DNA of 50,593 bases from an uncultured Faecalibacterium sp. (GTDB lineage: Bacteria > Bacillota > Clostridia > Oscillospirales > Ruminococcaceae): assembly GCA_934526125.1 (NCBI GenBank), contig CAKSZU010000002.1:1-50593 (forward strand), written 5' to 3'. This document shows, one piece after another, positions 7,678-15,800 of the stretch. The position numbers and the translations under genes are program-made. Each line of letters begins with the position of its first letter. Position 1 is the first letter of the stretch. Under the pieces are notes generated by a model that saw only the letters and a list, made by a program, of their open reading frames with translations, made no database searches and was not told where the DNA came from.

Positions 7678-8962
7678 AACCGCGGATTGGGATGGTACAG
7701 GTGAAGCGGAACCAGTTCTCCCGGCAGCTGATGGTATATTCGCCGCCGTAGGCCGCCAGAACGTCCTTCACGTTCCACAGCCCGATGCCGTGGCCCGGCT
7801 CCTTTTTGGTGGTGCGGGGCAGCTGGCCGTCGGTCAGGTCGAGGTTTTTCTGCACCCGGTTCCGCACCGAGAGTACCACTTCCTGCTCGTTTTTCCGCGC
7901 CCGGACATAGACCTCCGGCGGGTCGGCCTTGGCGGCGGCGTCGATGGCATTGTTCAGCAGGTTGGAGAACACCAGCACAAGGTCGGTCTTTTCCATGGGC
8001 AGGTCCCGCAGATCCGGCAGGTCGAAGTAGACCATGACCCCGCGTCGGGAGGCTTCCTCGTACTTTTTGCTGAGCAGGGCGTCCAACAGCGGGTTGTGGG
8101 TGTTCATGATGGTGGTATTGGATGCGATGATCCTGGTCAGGGAGGCCAGATAGGCCTTGGCCCCCTCGTAGTCCTCCTGCTGGAGCAGCAGGGCCAGGGC
8201 ATCGGTATGGTTGGTGAACTCATGGGTCAGCCGCCGCTGGGTGGTGTAGGACTCCAACAGGGCTTCGGCGCTCTCCTTTTCCCGCACAGCCTCGATCTGC
8301 AGTTCCTGCTGCTGGACCACCTGTTCGTTGAACATCTGCACGATGCACAGGTGGATCAGTACCGCCACGGTCAGGCCCAGCGTCAGCAGGATATTCAGGA
8401 AGGTCGGCTTCTCCCCGCTGCCGGTGATCATCAGGACGATGTTCAGCACCACCACGATGCCGGGGAAGAAGGACATCACCAGCGCCTGCAGCGGGCTCAG
8501 GGCCCGTTCCATCCGCCAGCGGCGGGCAAAGTAAGCCACCGCCGCCGCTGTGATCAGGTTGGTCAGACACAGTGCCACAAGGCACCCCGGATTGCGCCAG
8601 TTCTGACTGGTGGGGACGTTCCGGAGCCAGGCGTAGGTGAAGCTGACTGTGTTCTCCGCCAGCAGGCACATGGTGCCGTTGATCAGGCAGGTCATCAGCT
8701 TCTGAGGCAGTCGGCCGCCGAAGAGCAGCGTCGAGAGCAGCAGATAGAGCAGGTTGAGCAGGATCGACCGAACATTGAAAAAGCCGACATCGAACCGCAT
8801 GGAGACCGCCAGCATACCCAGTGCCATCAGAAAGGCCCACAGACACGGATGCCGGACCCGGTCTCTCCTGCCAAGGCAGGCATAATCCACCAGAATGAAC
8901 CCCAGCCACTGGCTGATGCAGACGCTGTGCCCCGCCACGAGCCAGATTATTTCCTCACTCAT
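7673..8962 (-). CDS. AgrC/LytS-like sensor histidine kinase (GHKL type)
   Basis: 429 aa. About six membrane segments occupy residues 5-210, followed by a coiled region and a dimerisation helix with the phosphoacceptor H247 (RRLTHEFTNH). A GHKL ATPase has its N-box NLLNNAIDAA near 344 and GHGIGLWNV further on. The start at 8962 (MSEEII) overlaps the end of the response-regulator gene by 8 nt, so the pair is translationally coupled. Kinases of this build sense peptides or membrane signals in agr-like systems, but no peptide or AgrB gene was seen nearby. The gene ends inside the direct repeats in front of the structured RNA. Confidence 0.9.
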   Translation of the reverse strand: MSEEIIWLVAGHSVCISQWLGFILVDYACLGRRDRVRHPCLWAFLMALGMLAVSMRFDVGFFNVRSILLNLLYLLLSTLLFGGRLPQKLMTCLINGTMCLLAENTVSFTYAWLRNVPTSQNWRNPGCLVALCLTNLITAAAVAYFARRWRMERALSPLQALVMSFFPGIVVVLNIVLMITGSGEKPTFLNILLTLGLTVAVLIHLCIVQMFNEQVVQQQELQIEAVREKESAEALLESYTTQRRLTHEFTNHTDALALLLQQEDYEGAKAYLASLTRIIASNTTIMNTHNPLLDALLSKKYEEASRRGVMVYFDLPDLRDLPMEKTDLVLVFSNLLNNAIDAAAKADPPEVYVRARKNEQEVVLSVRNRVQKNLDLTDGQLPRTTKKEPGHGIGLWNVKDVLAAYGGEYTISCRENWFRFTCTIPIRGL

Positions 8963-9680
8963 CGCCGTACTGTCCCTTCCATTCCAGATAGGTCCCCCGG
9001 ATGGCCGCATAGCCGTTCCGGCTGACCCCCAGCTCCACCCCATTGCGCAGGGTAACCTGATAGCCGCTGATCTGCCGGATGTACTTCATGTTGACTACAT
9101 AGCTCCGCCCCACCCGGAGGAAGCCGTTTTCAAACAGCTCCCGGGGAAGGTCGGTCAGCTTGCCGTAGTAGGAGCAGACGGGCTGATGGGCCGCGTCGCC
9201 GTAGACGTTGATCTTCCGCAGGTCGCTCTCAAGGTAATAGATGCTGTCGTAGGGCAGCTCGGTCTCGGTGCGGTTCTGGCGGATGGTCAGGGTCTTGGGC
9301 CCCCTGCGGGCCTGCTCGCAGAGGAAGGAGTCCAGGCAGCTGGGCAGCTGCCGCTCCAGATCCCGCTTGAGGATGTAGCGGAAGGCGTTGACGGTGTACC
9401 CCTCCGGCGCAAATTCCAGATAGGCCGAGATGTAGATCAGGCAGATCTCCGGGCTGCGCTGCCGCAGCTGGCGCCCCAGCGAGATGCCGTTCATGGTCTC
9501 CAGATCCACATCCAGCAGCGCCGCCTGATATCGGTCCGGGTCCGGCAGGGCCAGCGCTTCCTCCCCGCGGGTGCAGACGGTACACTCCGCCGGGACGCCC
9601 CGCGTCCGGAGATAACTGCAGACCAGCTGCTCCACCCGGGCCGCCATGGCCGCGTCGTCGTCACAGATCAAGAAATTCAT
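8955..9680 (-). CDS. LytTR-family response regulator (AgrA/ComE type)
   Basis: 241 aa. An N-terminal receiver has acidic residues CDDD (6-9) and the probable phosphate acceptor D57 (ALLDVDLETMNG). The C-terminal LytTR DNA-binding domain spans about 140-235 (YDSIYYLESDLRKINVYG, FLRVGRSYVVNMKYI). LytTR proteins bind pairs of direct repeats about two helical turns apart; such a pair lies at 7648-7677, ahead of the structured RNA. AGGGAGG precedes the ATG at 9680. An intrinsic terminator separates it from the transporter gene upstream. Confidence 0.93.
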   Translation of the reverse strand: MNFLICDDDAAMAARVEQLVCSYLRTRGVPAECTVCTRGEEALALPDPDRYQAALLDVDLETMNGISLGRQLRQRSPEICLIYISAYLEFAPEGYTVNAFRYILKRDLERQLPSCLDSFLCEQARRGPKTLTIRQNRTETELPYDSIYYLESDLRKINVYGDAAHQPVCSYYGKLTDLPRELFENGFLRVGRSYVVNMKYIRQISGYQVTLRNGVELGVSRNGYAAIRGTYLEWKGQYGDE

Positions 9681-9715
9681 AGGTCCCTCCCTGATGTATC
9701 TGTCAGATCAAAAAA

Positions 9716-9742
9716 GCAGGCTCTCCCGAACGAAGTGCCTGC
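9716..9742 (-). terminator. Intrinsic terminator after the SNF transporter gene
   Basis: A 6-bp stem, GCAGGC/GCCTGC (9737-9742 and 9716-9721 on the minus strand), is followed by six T residues. Readthrough would feed the two-component genes. Confidence 0.7.
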
Positions 9743-9759
9743 CTCTGTCCTCTGCCGGA

Positions 9760-11130
9760 TCAGGCAAAGAATTTGTCGTAGATGCCGAAACAGAAGATGA
9801 ACAGGACGATGACAGGCAGACCGTAGGTCAGGTAGCCCCGCATCCAGTCGTGGATCTTCAGGCCGTCGCCGGTGTTGACCTCTTTCTTGTAGTTGTCCCA
9901 GCCCCAGCCGTAGCGGGAGGTGCAGAACAGCAGGTAGACCAGCGAGCCCAGCGGCAGGAACAGGTTGCTGACCAGGAAATCCTCCAGATCCAGCACAGCG
10001 CCGCCGAACACGGCAAAGCCGTCCCATGCCCAGACGTTGTAGCCCAGCACACAGGGCAGGGAGAGCAGGATGATGAGGAACAGGTTGACGAAGCTGGACT
10101 TCTTCCGGCTGCAGCCGGTCAGCTCCATGCCGCAGCAGATGATGTTCTCAAAGACAGCCAGCACGGTGGACAGGGCCGCAAAGGCCATGAACAGGAAGAA
10201 CAGGCTGCCCCACAGACGGCCCATGGCCATGTTGGCAAAGATGTTGGGCAGGGTGATGAAGATCAGGCTGGGGCCTGCGGTCTGGTCCACCCCGAAGGTG
10301 AAGCAGGCCGGGAAGATGATCAGGCCTGCGGTGATGGCCACGAAGGTATCCAGCACCACCACGCGGACGCTCTCGCCCAGCAGGGAGTGTTCCTTGCCGA
10401 TGTAGCTGCCGAAGATGGCCATGGCACCGATGCCCAGGCTCAGGGTGAAGAAAGCCTGGTTCATGGCACCCACCAGCGTATTGATGATGCCAACTTCCTT
10501 CATCCGCTCAAAGTCGGGCACCAGGAAGAAGGACAGGCCCTCCTTTGCGCCGTCCATGAACAGGCTGTTGACAGCCAGGATCATCATGATGATCAGCAGG
10601 GCGATCATCATGACCTTGGTCACCCGTTCCAGACCGTTCTGCAGGCCCTTGGCGCAGACCAGGATGCTCAGCACCACCACGAAGACCATCCAGAAGGCCA
10701 TGATGCCGGGGCTGGCCAGCATCTCGGTAAACTTGCCCGCCACTTCGTCCGCGTTCAGGCCGGAGAGCTTTCCGGCGGCGGTCATGTAGAAATAGTGCAG
10801 CATCCAGCCGGCCACCGTGGTGTAGAACATCATCAGCAGGTAGCAGCCGATCAGGGTGAAATAGCCGTGGATATGCCACTTCTGGCCCGGCTTCTCCAGC
10901 GCCTGATAGGCGCGCACCGGGCTCTTGCGGGAAGCGCGGCCCACGGCAAATTCCATGGTCATGATGGGCAGGCCCAAGATGACGAGGAACAGCAGGTAGA
11001 ACAGCACGAAGGCACCGCCGCCGCCCTGTCCCGCCATATAGGGAAATTTCCAGACATTGCCAATGCCGATGGCGCATCCCGCCGAGAGCAGGATGAAGCC
11101 CAGCCGCGATTTCAGGGTTTCTCGTTCCAT
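9760..11130 (-). CDS. Sodium-dependent transporter of the neurotransmitter:sodium symporter (SNF) family
   Basis: A 456-aa membrane protein with about 11-12 hydrophobic segments, slightly short for the LeuT fold but normal for bacterial SNF members. The first helix bears the family signature GFILLSAGCAIGIGNVWKFP with the unwound Na+/substrate site. It should take up an amino acid or related amine with Na+. A -10 box (TATAAT, 11202-11207 minus strand) lies upstream, and a 9-bp inverted repeat (11165-11173/11184-11192) forms a hairpin at the start of the leader. Being next to a LytTR two-component system suggests co-control, which is inference. Confidence 0.93.
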   Translation of the reverse strand: MERETLKSRLGFILLSAGCAIGIGNVWKFPYMAGQGGGGAFVLFYLLFLVILGLPIMTMEFAVGRASRKSPVRAYQALEKPGQKWHIHGYFTLIGCYLLMMFYTTVAGWMLHYFYMTAAGKLSGLNADEVAGKFTEMLASPGIMAFWMVFVVVLSILVCAKGLQNGLERVTKVMMIALLIIMMILAVNSLFMDGAKEGLSFFLVPDFERMKEVGIINTLVGAMNQAFFTLSLGIGAMAIFGSYIGKEHSLLGESVRVVVLDTFVAITAGLIIFPACFTFGVDQTAGPSLIFITLPNIFANMAMGRLWGSLFFLFMAFAALSTVLAVFENIICCGMELTGCSRKKSSFVNLFLIILLSLPCVLGYNVWAWDGFAVFGGAVLDLEDFLVSNLFLPLGSLVYLLFCTSRYGWGWDNYKKEVNTGDGLKIHDWMRGYLTYGLPVIVLFIFCFGIYDKFFA

Positions 11131-11282
11131 GATAGATTTATTCTCCTCCAGGTTATGCGATCCGCTGTCCGTTCTCGCACAAAAACGGACAGAACAATTT
11201 TATTATAGCATCAACCTGCCCGGATTTGTAGTGCCATTTTCGTATTTTTTCGGCATTTCGGGGCCGAAATGGGCCGGACGGC

Positions 11283-11311
11283 TTGCAAATCCGGCCTGCA
11301 TTGTATAAAAT
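11283..11311 (+). promoter_or_regulatory. Promoter of the ECF sigma operon
   Basis: TTGCAA (11283-11288), 17 nt, TAAAAT (11306-11311), ahead of the sigma gene. A sigma-A type promoter rather than an ECF type, so basal expression does not need the ECF factor itself. Confidence 0.55.
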
Positions 11312-11347
11312 AGATGGGACAAAAAATGGCGAAAGGAGCGCATGGGG

Positions 11348-11896
11348 ATGATCTCGGACGAAACAGCCTACCGGCAGTACCTTGACGGTGACGAGGCCGC
11401 GGCGCAGATCCTTGTGGAACGGTACGGCGACCCGCTGACGCTCTATATCAACGGCATGCTGGGCGACATCCACGAGGGGGAGGATCTGATGATCGAAGCC
11501 TTTGCCCAGATCTTCGCCAAGGAGCGGCCGATCCGGGCAGACGGCAGCTTCAAAGCTTACCTTTATAAGACGGCCCGCAACCTTGCCCTCCGCAGCCGGA
11601 GCCGGCACCGGCTGTTCCTGCCGCTGGAATCGCTGCCCTTTGAGCTGCCGGACCCGGAACAGACCGACACCGGCCTGCTGCGCACCGAGCAGAACCGCCA
11701 GCTCTATGCGGCTCTGGGCAGGCTGAAACCGGAATATCGGGAAACGCTTTATCTGATCTATTTTGAGGACCTGAGCTACCGGGAAGCGGCCAGAGTGCTG
11801 GGCCGCACCGAGCAGCAGGTGACCAATCTGGTCTACCGGGGCCGTCAGCGGCTCCGTCAGCTTCTGGAACAGGAGGGATACCAACATGAGAACTGA
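11348..11896 (+). CDS. ECF-subfamily RNA polymerase sigma factor
   Basis: 182 aa. Region 2 covers about residues 20-85 (DIHEGEDLMIEAFAQIFA, core binding and -10 recognition). Region 4 covers about 115-175 with its helix-turn-helix (LSYREAARVLGRTEQQVTNLVYRGRQRLR). The ATG at 11348 is preferred because AAAGGAG ends 9 nt upstream; the ATG at 11342 is too close. The following gene overlaps the end by 11 nt. The operon also encodes a small membrane protein and a PrsW protease, the setting expected for an ECF factor held at the membrane and freed by proteolysis. Confidence 0.92.
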   Translation: MISDETAYRQYLDGDEAAAQILVERYGDPLTLYINGMLGDIHEGEDLMIEAFAQIFAKERPIRADGSFKAYLYKTARNLALRSRSRHRLFLPLESLPFELPDPEQTDTGLLRTEQNRQLYAALGRLKPEYRETLYLIYFEDLSYREAARVLGRTEQQVTNLVYRGRQRLRQLLEQEGYQHEN

Positions 11897-12233
11897 TACC
11901 GAACGTACGCAGCAGATCCTGCACCGCACCGCCCAGCTGAAGCGGGCACGGCAGGTGCGGCGGCAGCATCTCACCGAGCTGGGCTGCGCAGCGGCCTGCC
12001 TTGCGCTGGTGGTCTGCATCGGGGCATGGATGCCAGGCTGGGTGGGCACCCCGGTGGCCGTTTCCGCCTCGGTGGGCGGGACCGCCAGCATCCTGGGGCA
12101 GGGCTCGGCCGGCGGATACATTCTGGTGGGCCTGCTCTCCTTCCTGCTGGGTTCCTGCGTGACCATCCTGCTCTACCGCCTGCGCCGCCGCAGTGAGAAA
12201 AAGCAGCAGACGGGAGAACACCATGAACTTTGA
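11886..12233 (+). CDS. Small two-TM protein, putative anti-sigma factor
   Basis: 115 aa with a basic N-terminal segment (TERTQQILHRTAQLKRARQVRRQ) in front of two membrane helices (about 33-50 and 77-97) and a charged tail. It overlaps the sigma gene by 11 nt and the next gene by 11 nt, so translation is coupled. No zinc anti-sigma motif is visible, so anti-sigma function rests on position and topology only. A clear paralogue lies at 13628-13990, sharing the DR/ERxQxIL-x-RT-x-QL start and the GYxxLxxxSFxxG second helix. Confidence 0.75.
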   Translation: MRTDTERTQQILHRTAQLKRARQVRRQHLTELGCAAACLALVVCIGAWMPGWVGTPVAVSASVGGTASILGQGSAGGYILVGLLSFLLGSCVTILLYRLRRRSEKKQQTGEHHEL

Positions 12234-12834
12234 GGTCATCGACAACACCTTTCAGGTCCTGGTGCTGCTGGGCATGGCGCTGGCATCGTTCTACTTTGCC
12301 CTGCACCGGCTCAGCCGTGCCTGCCTGATCCTTGCCTTCGGCTACGCCAGCTTTGCGCTGGGGACGCTGTACTACCTGCTCTACCTGACTATCATGGGCT
12401 TCTCGCCCCAGATCTTCTATGTGGCCGAATGTGCCTGGATGGCCGCCTATCTGTTCTTTCTCTCGCTGGAGATCCTCTACTGGGAGAAGCTCCACCCGGC
12501 TTTCTCACCGCTGGCGCTGGTCCTGGGTCTGGCCGCTATGGCCCTCATCATGAAGTTCGAGATCTTCGGTCCCTCTCCCCTGATGTCCGGCGCACTGGCC
12601 ATCGCGGCCGGAGGGCTGGTCTATCACTGTGTCTCCGACCTGCAGCGGGAGGAAACGCCCCGGCTGTTTGAGCTGTCGTTGCTTCTGCTGGTGGCGCTGC
12701 AGATCATCCTGTACATCGTCTCCATCTTCATAAAGGACTACACCCGATTCAATCTTTACTATGTCGTGGACATCGCGCTGACCCTGACCATGGTGGGCCT
12801 GCTGCCCCATGTCCTGCACGAGGAGGACCCATGA
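12223..12834 (+). CDS. Multi-pass membrane protein of unknown function in the sigma operon
   Basis: 203 aa with about six or seven hydrophobic helices and almost no soluble part. The start is ATG 12223, preceded by GGGAGAA and overlapping the previous gene; a longer reading from 12193 lacks support. The stop overlaps the PrsW start as ATGA. No recognised family. Its place between the putative anti-sigma and the protease suggests a sensor or partner of the signalling module (inference). Confidence 0.75.
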   Translation: MNFEVIDNTFQVLVLLGMALASFYFALHRLSRACLILAFGYASFALGTLYYLLYLTIMGFSPQIFYVAECAWMAAYLFFLSLEILYWEKLHPAFSPLALVLGLAAMALIMKFEIFGPSPLMSGALAIAAGGLVYHCVSDLQREETPRLFELSLLLLVALQIILYIVSIFIKDYTRFNLYYVVDIALTLTMVGLLPHVLHEEDP

Positions 12835-13472
12835 CCTACATCGAAAACATCTTCCTCTGTCTGGCCCTTCCCATGCTGCTCTCGCTCCTGTTCACGGCCG
12901 GGTCCTCCCGGCGGTTCACCCTCTTCGCGGTGCTGGGGATGTTCTTCTGCCTGCTGTCGGCCTATGTCAACAGCTTTTTCATGGGGCGGCATCAGGCGGA
13001 TCTGGTGATGACCGCCATCGAGATCACCCCCGTCTGCGAGGAGATCATGAAGCTGCTGCCCCTGCTGTTCTATTTTCTCATCTTCGAGCCAGATTCCCGC
13101 GACCTGCTTCCCTCGGCCATCGGCATCTCCGTGGGGTTTGCCACCTTCGAGAACGTCTGCTACCTGACCGAGCATGGAGCCGGGAGCTTTTTCTTCCTGC
13201 TGATCCGGGGCATGAGCGCCGGGGCGCTCCACCTGCTCTGCGGCATCCTGACCGGCCTTGCGCTGGGCTATGTGTTCCGCCGGGCGTGGCTCTCCATCAC
13301 CGGCACCATCGGCATCCTCTCGGTCTGCATCGTCCTGCACGGCATCTACAACCTGCTGATCACCGCCGAGGGCCCCTGGCAGACCATCGGCTACCTCTCG
13401 CCCTCCCTGCTGATCGTCCTGCTGTTCGTGGTGCGGCTTCTGCACCGGGGCAGGCATACGATCTTCCATTGA
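12831..13472 (+). CDS. PrsW-family intramembrane metalloprotease
   Basis: 213 aa and about seven membrane helices. The PrsW motifs are in order: EE-x2-K in a helix (TPVCEEIMKLLP, about 67-77), F-x3-EN (GFATFENVCYL), H-x3-G (HLLCGILTG) and the C-terminal HGIYN. In Bacillus, PrsW makes the first cut in the anti-sigma factor RsiW and so frees SigW. Here the protease is the last gene of the same operon as an ECF factor and its putative anti-sigma. The terminator at 13489-13518 follows. Confidence 0.88.
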   Translation: MTYIENIFLCLALPMLLSLLFTAGSSRRFTLFAVLGMFFCLLSAYVNSFFMGRHQADLVMTAIEITPVCEEIMKLLPLLFYFLIFEPDSRDLLPSAIGISVGFATFENVCYLTEHGAGSFFFLLIRGMSAGALHLLCGILTGLALGYVFRRAWLSITGTIGILSVCIVLHGIYNLLITAEGPWQTIGYLSPSLLIVLLFVVRLLHRGRHTIFH

Positions 13473-13488
13473 TTTTTCCAGACATCTC

Positions 13489-13518
13489 ACCGGGCCCGCC
13501 GCAGGGTCCGGTTTTTTT
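13489..13518 (+). terminator. Intrinsic terminator of the sigma/PrsW operon
   Basis: ACCGGGCCC (13489-13497) pairs with GGGTCCGGT (13504-13512), one G-U pair, then seven T residues. Confidence 0.88.
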
Positions 13519-13627
13519 GTCTAATTTTGCGGTTTGGGTGAAAGGATTTCCGCGTTCCTGTCTTTTAGGAAACAGAGAGGGCAAATAACAGATTCCCTCT
13601 GAGCTTTGTGGAAGGGAGGGCTGCCCC

Positions 13628-13990
13628 ATGCCCACACCGGTCAATGACCGAATGCAGAAGATCCTCTGCCGCACCCGTCAGCTCCGCCGGAAACAGGAGC
13701 TTCGCAGCAGTGCTGCACTTTCTGCCGTCTGTCTGCTTCTGGCAGGCGGCATCGCTGCCCTGCTGCAGCAGGACTCCGCACCGGGCTGCTCGGTCGTACT
13801 GGCCGGGTACGGTGCCGTCCTGCTCCACAGCGGGACCGAAGGCTATGTCGTACTCAGCGTCGTCTCTTTTGTCGTCGGCGCTCTGTTCGCGTTCCTGTGT
13901 CTGAGGTACCGGCAGCGCCGCCCGCACTGCCCCCGCGAACACGCCGAAAGCAGGGTCTCTTCTCCGCCCAGCGACCCCGGCCAATCATGA
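13628..13990 (+). CDS. Small two-TM protein, paralogue of the putative anti-sigma
   Basis: 120 aa with the same plan as 11886-12233: a basic N-terminus (NDRMQKILCRTRQLRRKQEL), two membrane helices (about 30-46 and 74-96) and a polar tail. The similarity is visible by eye in the first 25 residues and in the second helix. GGAAGGGAGGG precedes ATG 13628. It sits after the operon terminator, so it is probably transcribed separately from the 155-bp gap, where I could not fix a promoter. A second regulator for the same sigma factor is one possibility, a decayed duplicate another. Confidence 0.75.
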   Translation: MPTPVNDRMQKILCRTRQLRRKQELRSSAALSAVCLLLAGGIAALLQQDSAPGCSVVLAGYGAVLLHSGTEGYVVLSVVSFVVGALFAFLCLRYRQRRPHCPREHAESRVSSPPSDPGQS

Positions 13991-14011
13991 AATGCCTTTT
14001 TCAGGCAGCAA

Positions 14012-14046
14012 AAAAGCCCTGCTGTTCTTCTCCCAGCAGGGCTTTT
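14012..14046. terminator. Bidirectional intrinsic terminator
   Basis: A perfect 13-bp inverted repeat (14012-14024 and 14034-14046) with A-rich and T-rich ends separates the convergent two-TM gene and the amino-acid ABC operon. Confidence 0.9.
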
Positions 14047-14076
14047 CTGATGTGTTTGTTCTTTTCTCGGAGCCGA

Positions 14077-14991
14077 TCAGGCGTTGGCCGTCACGCCGCC
14101 CTCGACCACCAGTTCATCCTCGTAGTCCAGGCCGTAGGTGTCCACCAGAGTCTCCTCATAGTCGGTATGGAAGAAGTTCTCCTCGCCCAGGGACTTGATC
14201 TCGTCATTGATCCAGTCCAGCAGGGTGGTGTTGCCCTGGCTCACAGCGGGAGCAATGGTGTCCTCGCTGCCCAGAGAAGTGATGCCCACGGTGTAGCCGG
14301 GGTTCTGGTTTGCAAAGGCGATGACCTCGGTGTTGTCGTTGGCCCAGGCCACGCCGTTGCCGTTCTCCAGTGCGTTCTTGGCGGTAGCATAGGAATCGTA
14401 CTTCTGCAGGGGAATGTCGGGATACTCCTTAGTCAGGTAGGTCTCGGCGGTGGTGCCGGAGATGACGATCATCTGATCATCGGCGTTCCAGTTGTCCAGG
14501 CTGGTGATGACGTTGCTGTCGGGGGAGATGACGCCCAGAGCCACGTTCATGTAGGGCAGGGCAAAATCCACTTCCTCGGCGCGCTCGGGGGTCACGGTGA
14601 AGTTGGCCAGGATCACATCCACCTTGCCGGTCTGCAGGTACTCGATGCGGTTGGCAGCCTCGGTGGAGACGAAGTTGACCTCCACGCCCAGGTCCTCGGC
14701 CAGGCGGCGGGCAAAGTAGACGTCGTAGCCCTGATACTCGCCGTTCTCATCCACATAGCCGAACGGGTTCTTGTCGGAGAAAACACCGATGTTGATGGTG
14801 CCGTCGGCCTTGATCTCGTCCAGGGTGCGGAACACATCGCTGCCGGCTGCGGCAGCACTGCCCGAAGCAGCGGGACCGGAAGCGGCGGCGGAAGAAGAGG
14901 AGCTGCTGCCGCAGGCGGAAAGCAGAGCGGCGGCAGAGACGGTACCCAGACCCAGCAGGAAGCGGCGGCGAGAAATCTTGTTCAGTTTCAT
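14077..14991 (-). CDS. Amino-acid ABC transporter substrate-binding lipoprotein
   Basis: 304 aa. A Tat-like twin-arginine start (RRRFLLG) leads into a lipobox (LLSAC, Cys about 27), then a Ser/Ala linker and a family-3 solute-binding domain (INIGVFSDKNPFGYVDENGEYQG opens it). It collects a polar amino acid outside the membrane and hands it to the permeases encoded upstream. It is the last gene of a four-gene operon with its own ribosome site (AAGGAGA). The exact substrate cannot be read from the sequence. Confidence 0.94.
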   Translation of the reverse strand: MKLNKISRRRFLLGLGTVSAAALLSACGSSSSSSAAASGPAASGSAAAAGSDVFRTLDEIKADGTINIGVFSDKNPFGYVDENGEYQGYDVYFARRLAEDLGVEVNFVSTEAANRIEYLQTGKVDVILANFTVTPERAEEVDFALPYMNVALGVISPDSNVITSLDNWNADDQMIVISGTTAETYLTKEYPDIPLQKYDSYATAKNALENGNGVAWANDNTEVIAFANQNPGYTVGITSLGSEDTIAPAVSQGNTTLLDWINDEIKSLGEENFFHTDYEETLVDTYGLDYEDELVVEGGVTANA

Positions 14992-15042
14992 GATAAAATC
15001 TCCTTTATTTTCTTTCCCATAAAAATTTATATGATCTGTGAC

Positions 15043-15795
15043 TCATTTCACAGCATCAAACGTGAAGGTGCGCAGGAAACGCTGTGCCCGCTCGGTCTGC
15101 GGGTGGTCGAAGAACTGCTCCGGAGGTGCTTCCTCCACGATGCGGCCCCCGTCCAGGAACAGCACCCGGCTGGCAATGGCGCGGGCAAACTGCATCTCGT
15201 GGGTCACGATGACCATGGTCTTGCCCTCCCGGGCCAGGTCCAGCATGACGTCCAGCACCTCGCGGACCATCTCGGGGTCCAGGGCCGCCGTCACCTCATC
15301 GAACAGCAGGATCTCGGGATGCATACACAGCGCCCGCACGATGGCCACGCGCTGTTTCTGTCCGCCGGAAAGCTCCCGGGGGTAGCTCTTTGCCTTCTGC
15401 AGCAGGCCGACCCGGTCCAGCAGGGCTTCTGCTTCCTTCTGCACCTCGGCCCGGGGGCGTTTCTGCACCTTGGTGGGGGCCAGCAGGATGTTGTCCAGCA
15501 CCGTCAGATGGGGAAACAGCTCGTAGCTCTGGAACACCATACCGATACGCTGGCGCAGGGCTGCCAGATTCTTGCCGCCGTAGGCCACGGTCTCGCTGCC
15601 AAGGCGGACCCGCCCGCCCTGCACCGGCTCCAGACCGTTCAGACAGCGCAGCAGAGTACTCTTGCCGCAGCCGGAGGGGCCCACTACAACGATGACCTCG
15701 CCCTGCTGGACGGAAAAGCTGACGTTGTCCAGAATGTTCGTCTTGCCATCGTAGCTTTTTACCAGATGGTCCGCCGTCAGGATCGGTTCTGCCAT
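15043..15795 (-). CDS. Amino-acid ABC transporter ATP-binding protein
   Basis: About 250 aa. Walker A GPSGCGKST, Q-loop with FQSYELFPH, signature LSGGQKQRVAI, Walker B ILLFDEVTAALD and the switch VTHEM are all present, as in GlnQ-type ATPases. It drives the two permeases encoded just upstream. The start at 15795 is preferred because GGAAG lies 8 nt before it; an ATG at 15810, overlapping the permease end, is the alternative. Confidence 0.95.
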   Translation of the reverse strand: MAEPILTADHLVKSYDGKTNILDNVSFSVQQGEVIVVVGPSGCGKSTLLRCLNGLEPVQGGRVRLGSETVAYGGKNLAALRQRIGMVFQSYELFPHLTVLDNILLAPTKVQKRPRAEVQKEAEALLDRVGLLQKAKSYPRELSGGQKQRVAIVRALCMHPEILLFDEVTAALDPEMVREVLDVMLDLAREGKTMVIVTHEMQFARAIASRVLFLDGGRIVEEAPPEQFFDHPQTERAQRFLRTFTFDAVK

Positions 15796-15800
15796 AACAG

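Noticed and set aside
7336..7778. N-terminal extension of the cupin protein to 289 residues
   Set aside because: The extension runs through the structured RNA and its terminator; the ribosome site supports ATG 7256.
13539..13562. ECF-type promoter (TGAAAG...TGTC) ahead of the second two-TM gene
   Set aside because: The 14-nt spacer is too short and the match is weak; would need TSS mapping.
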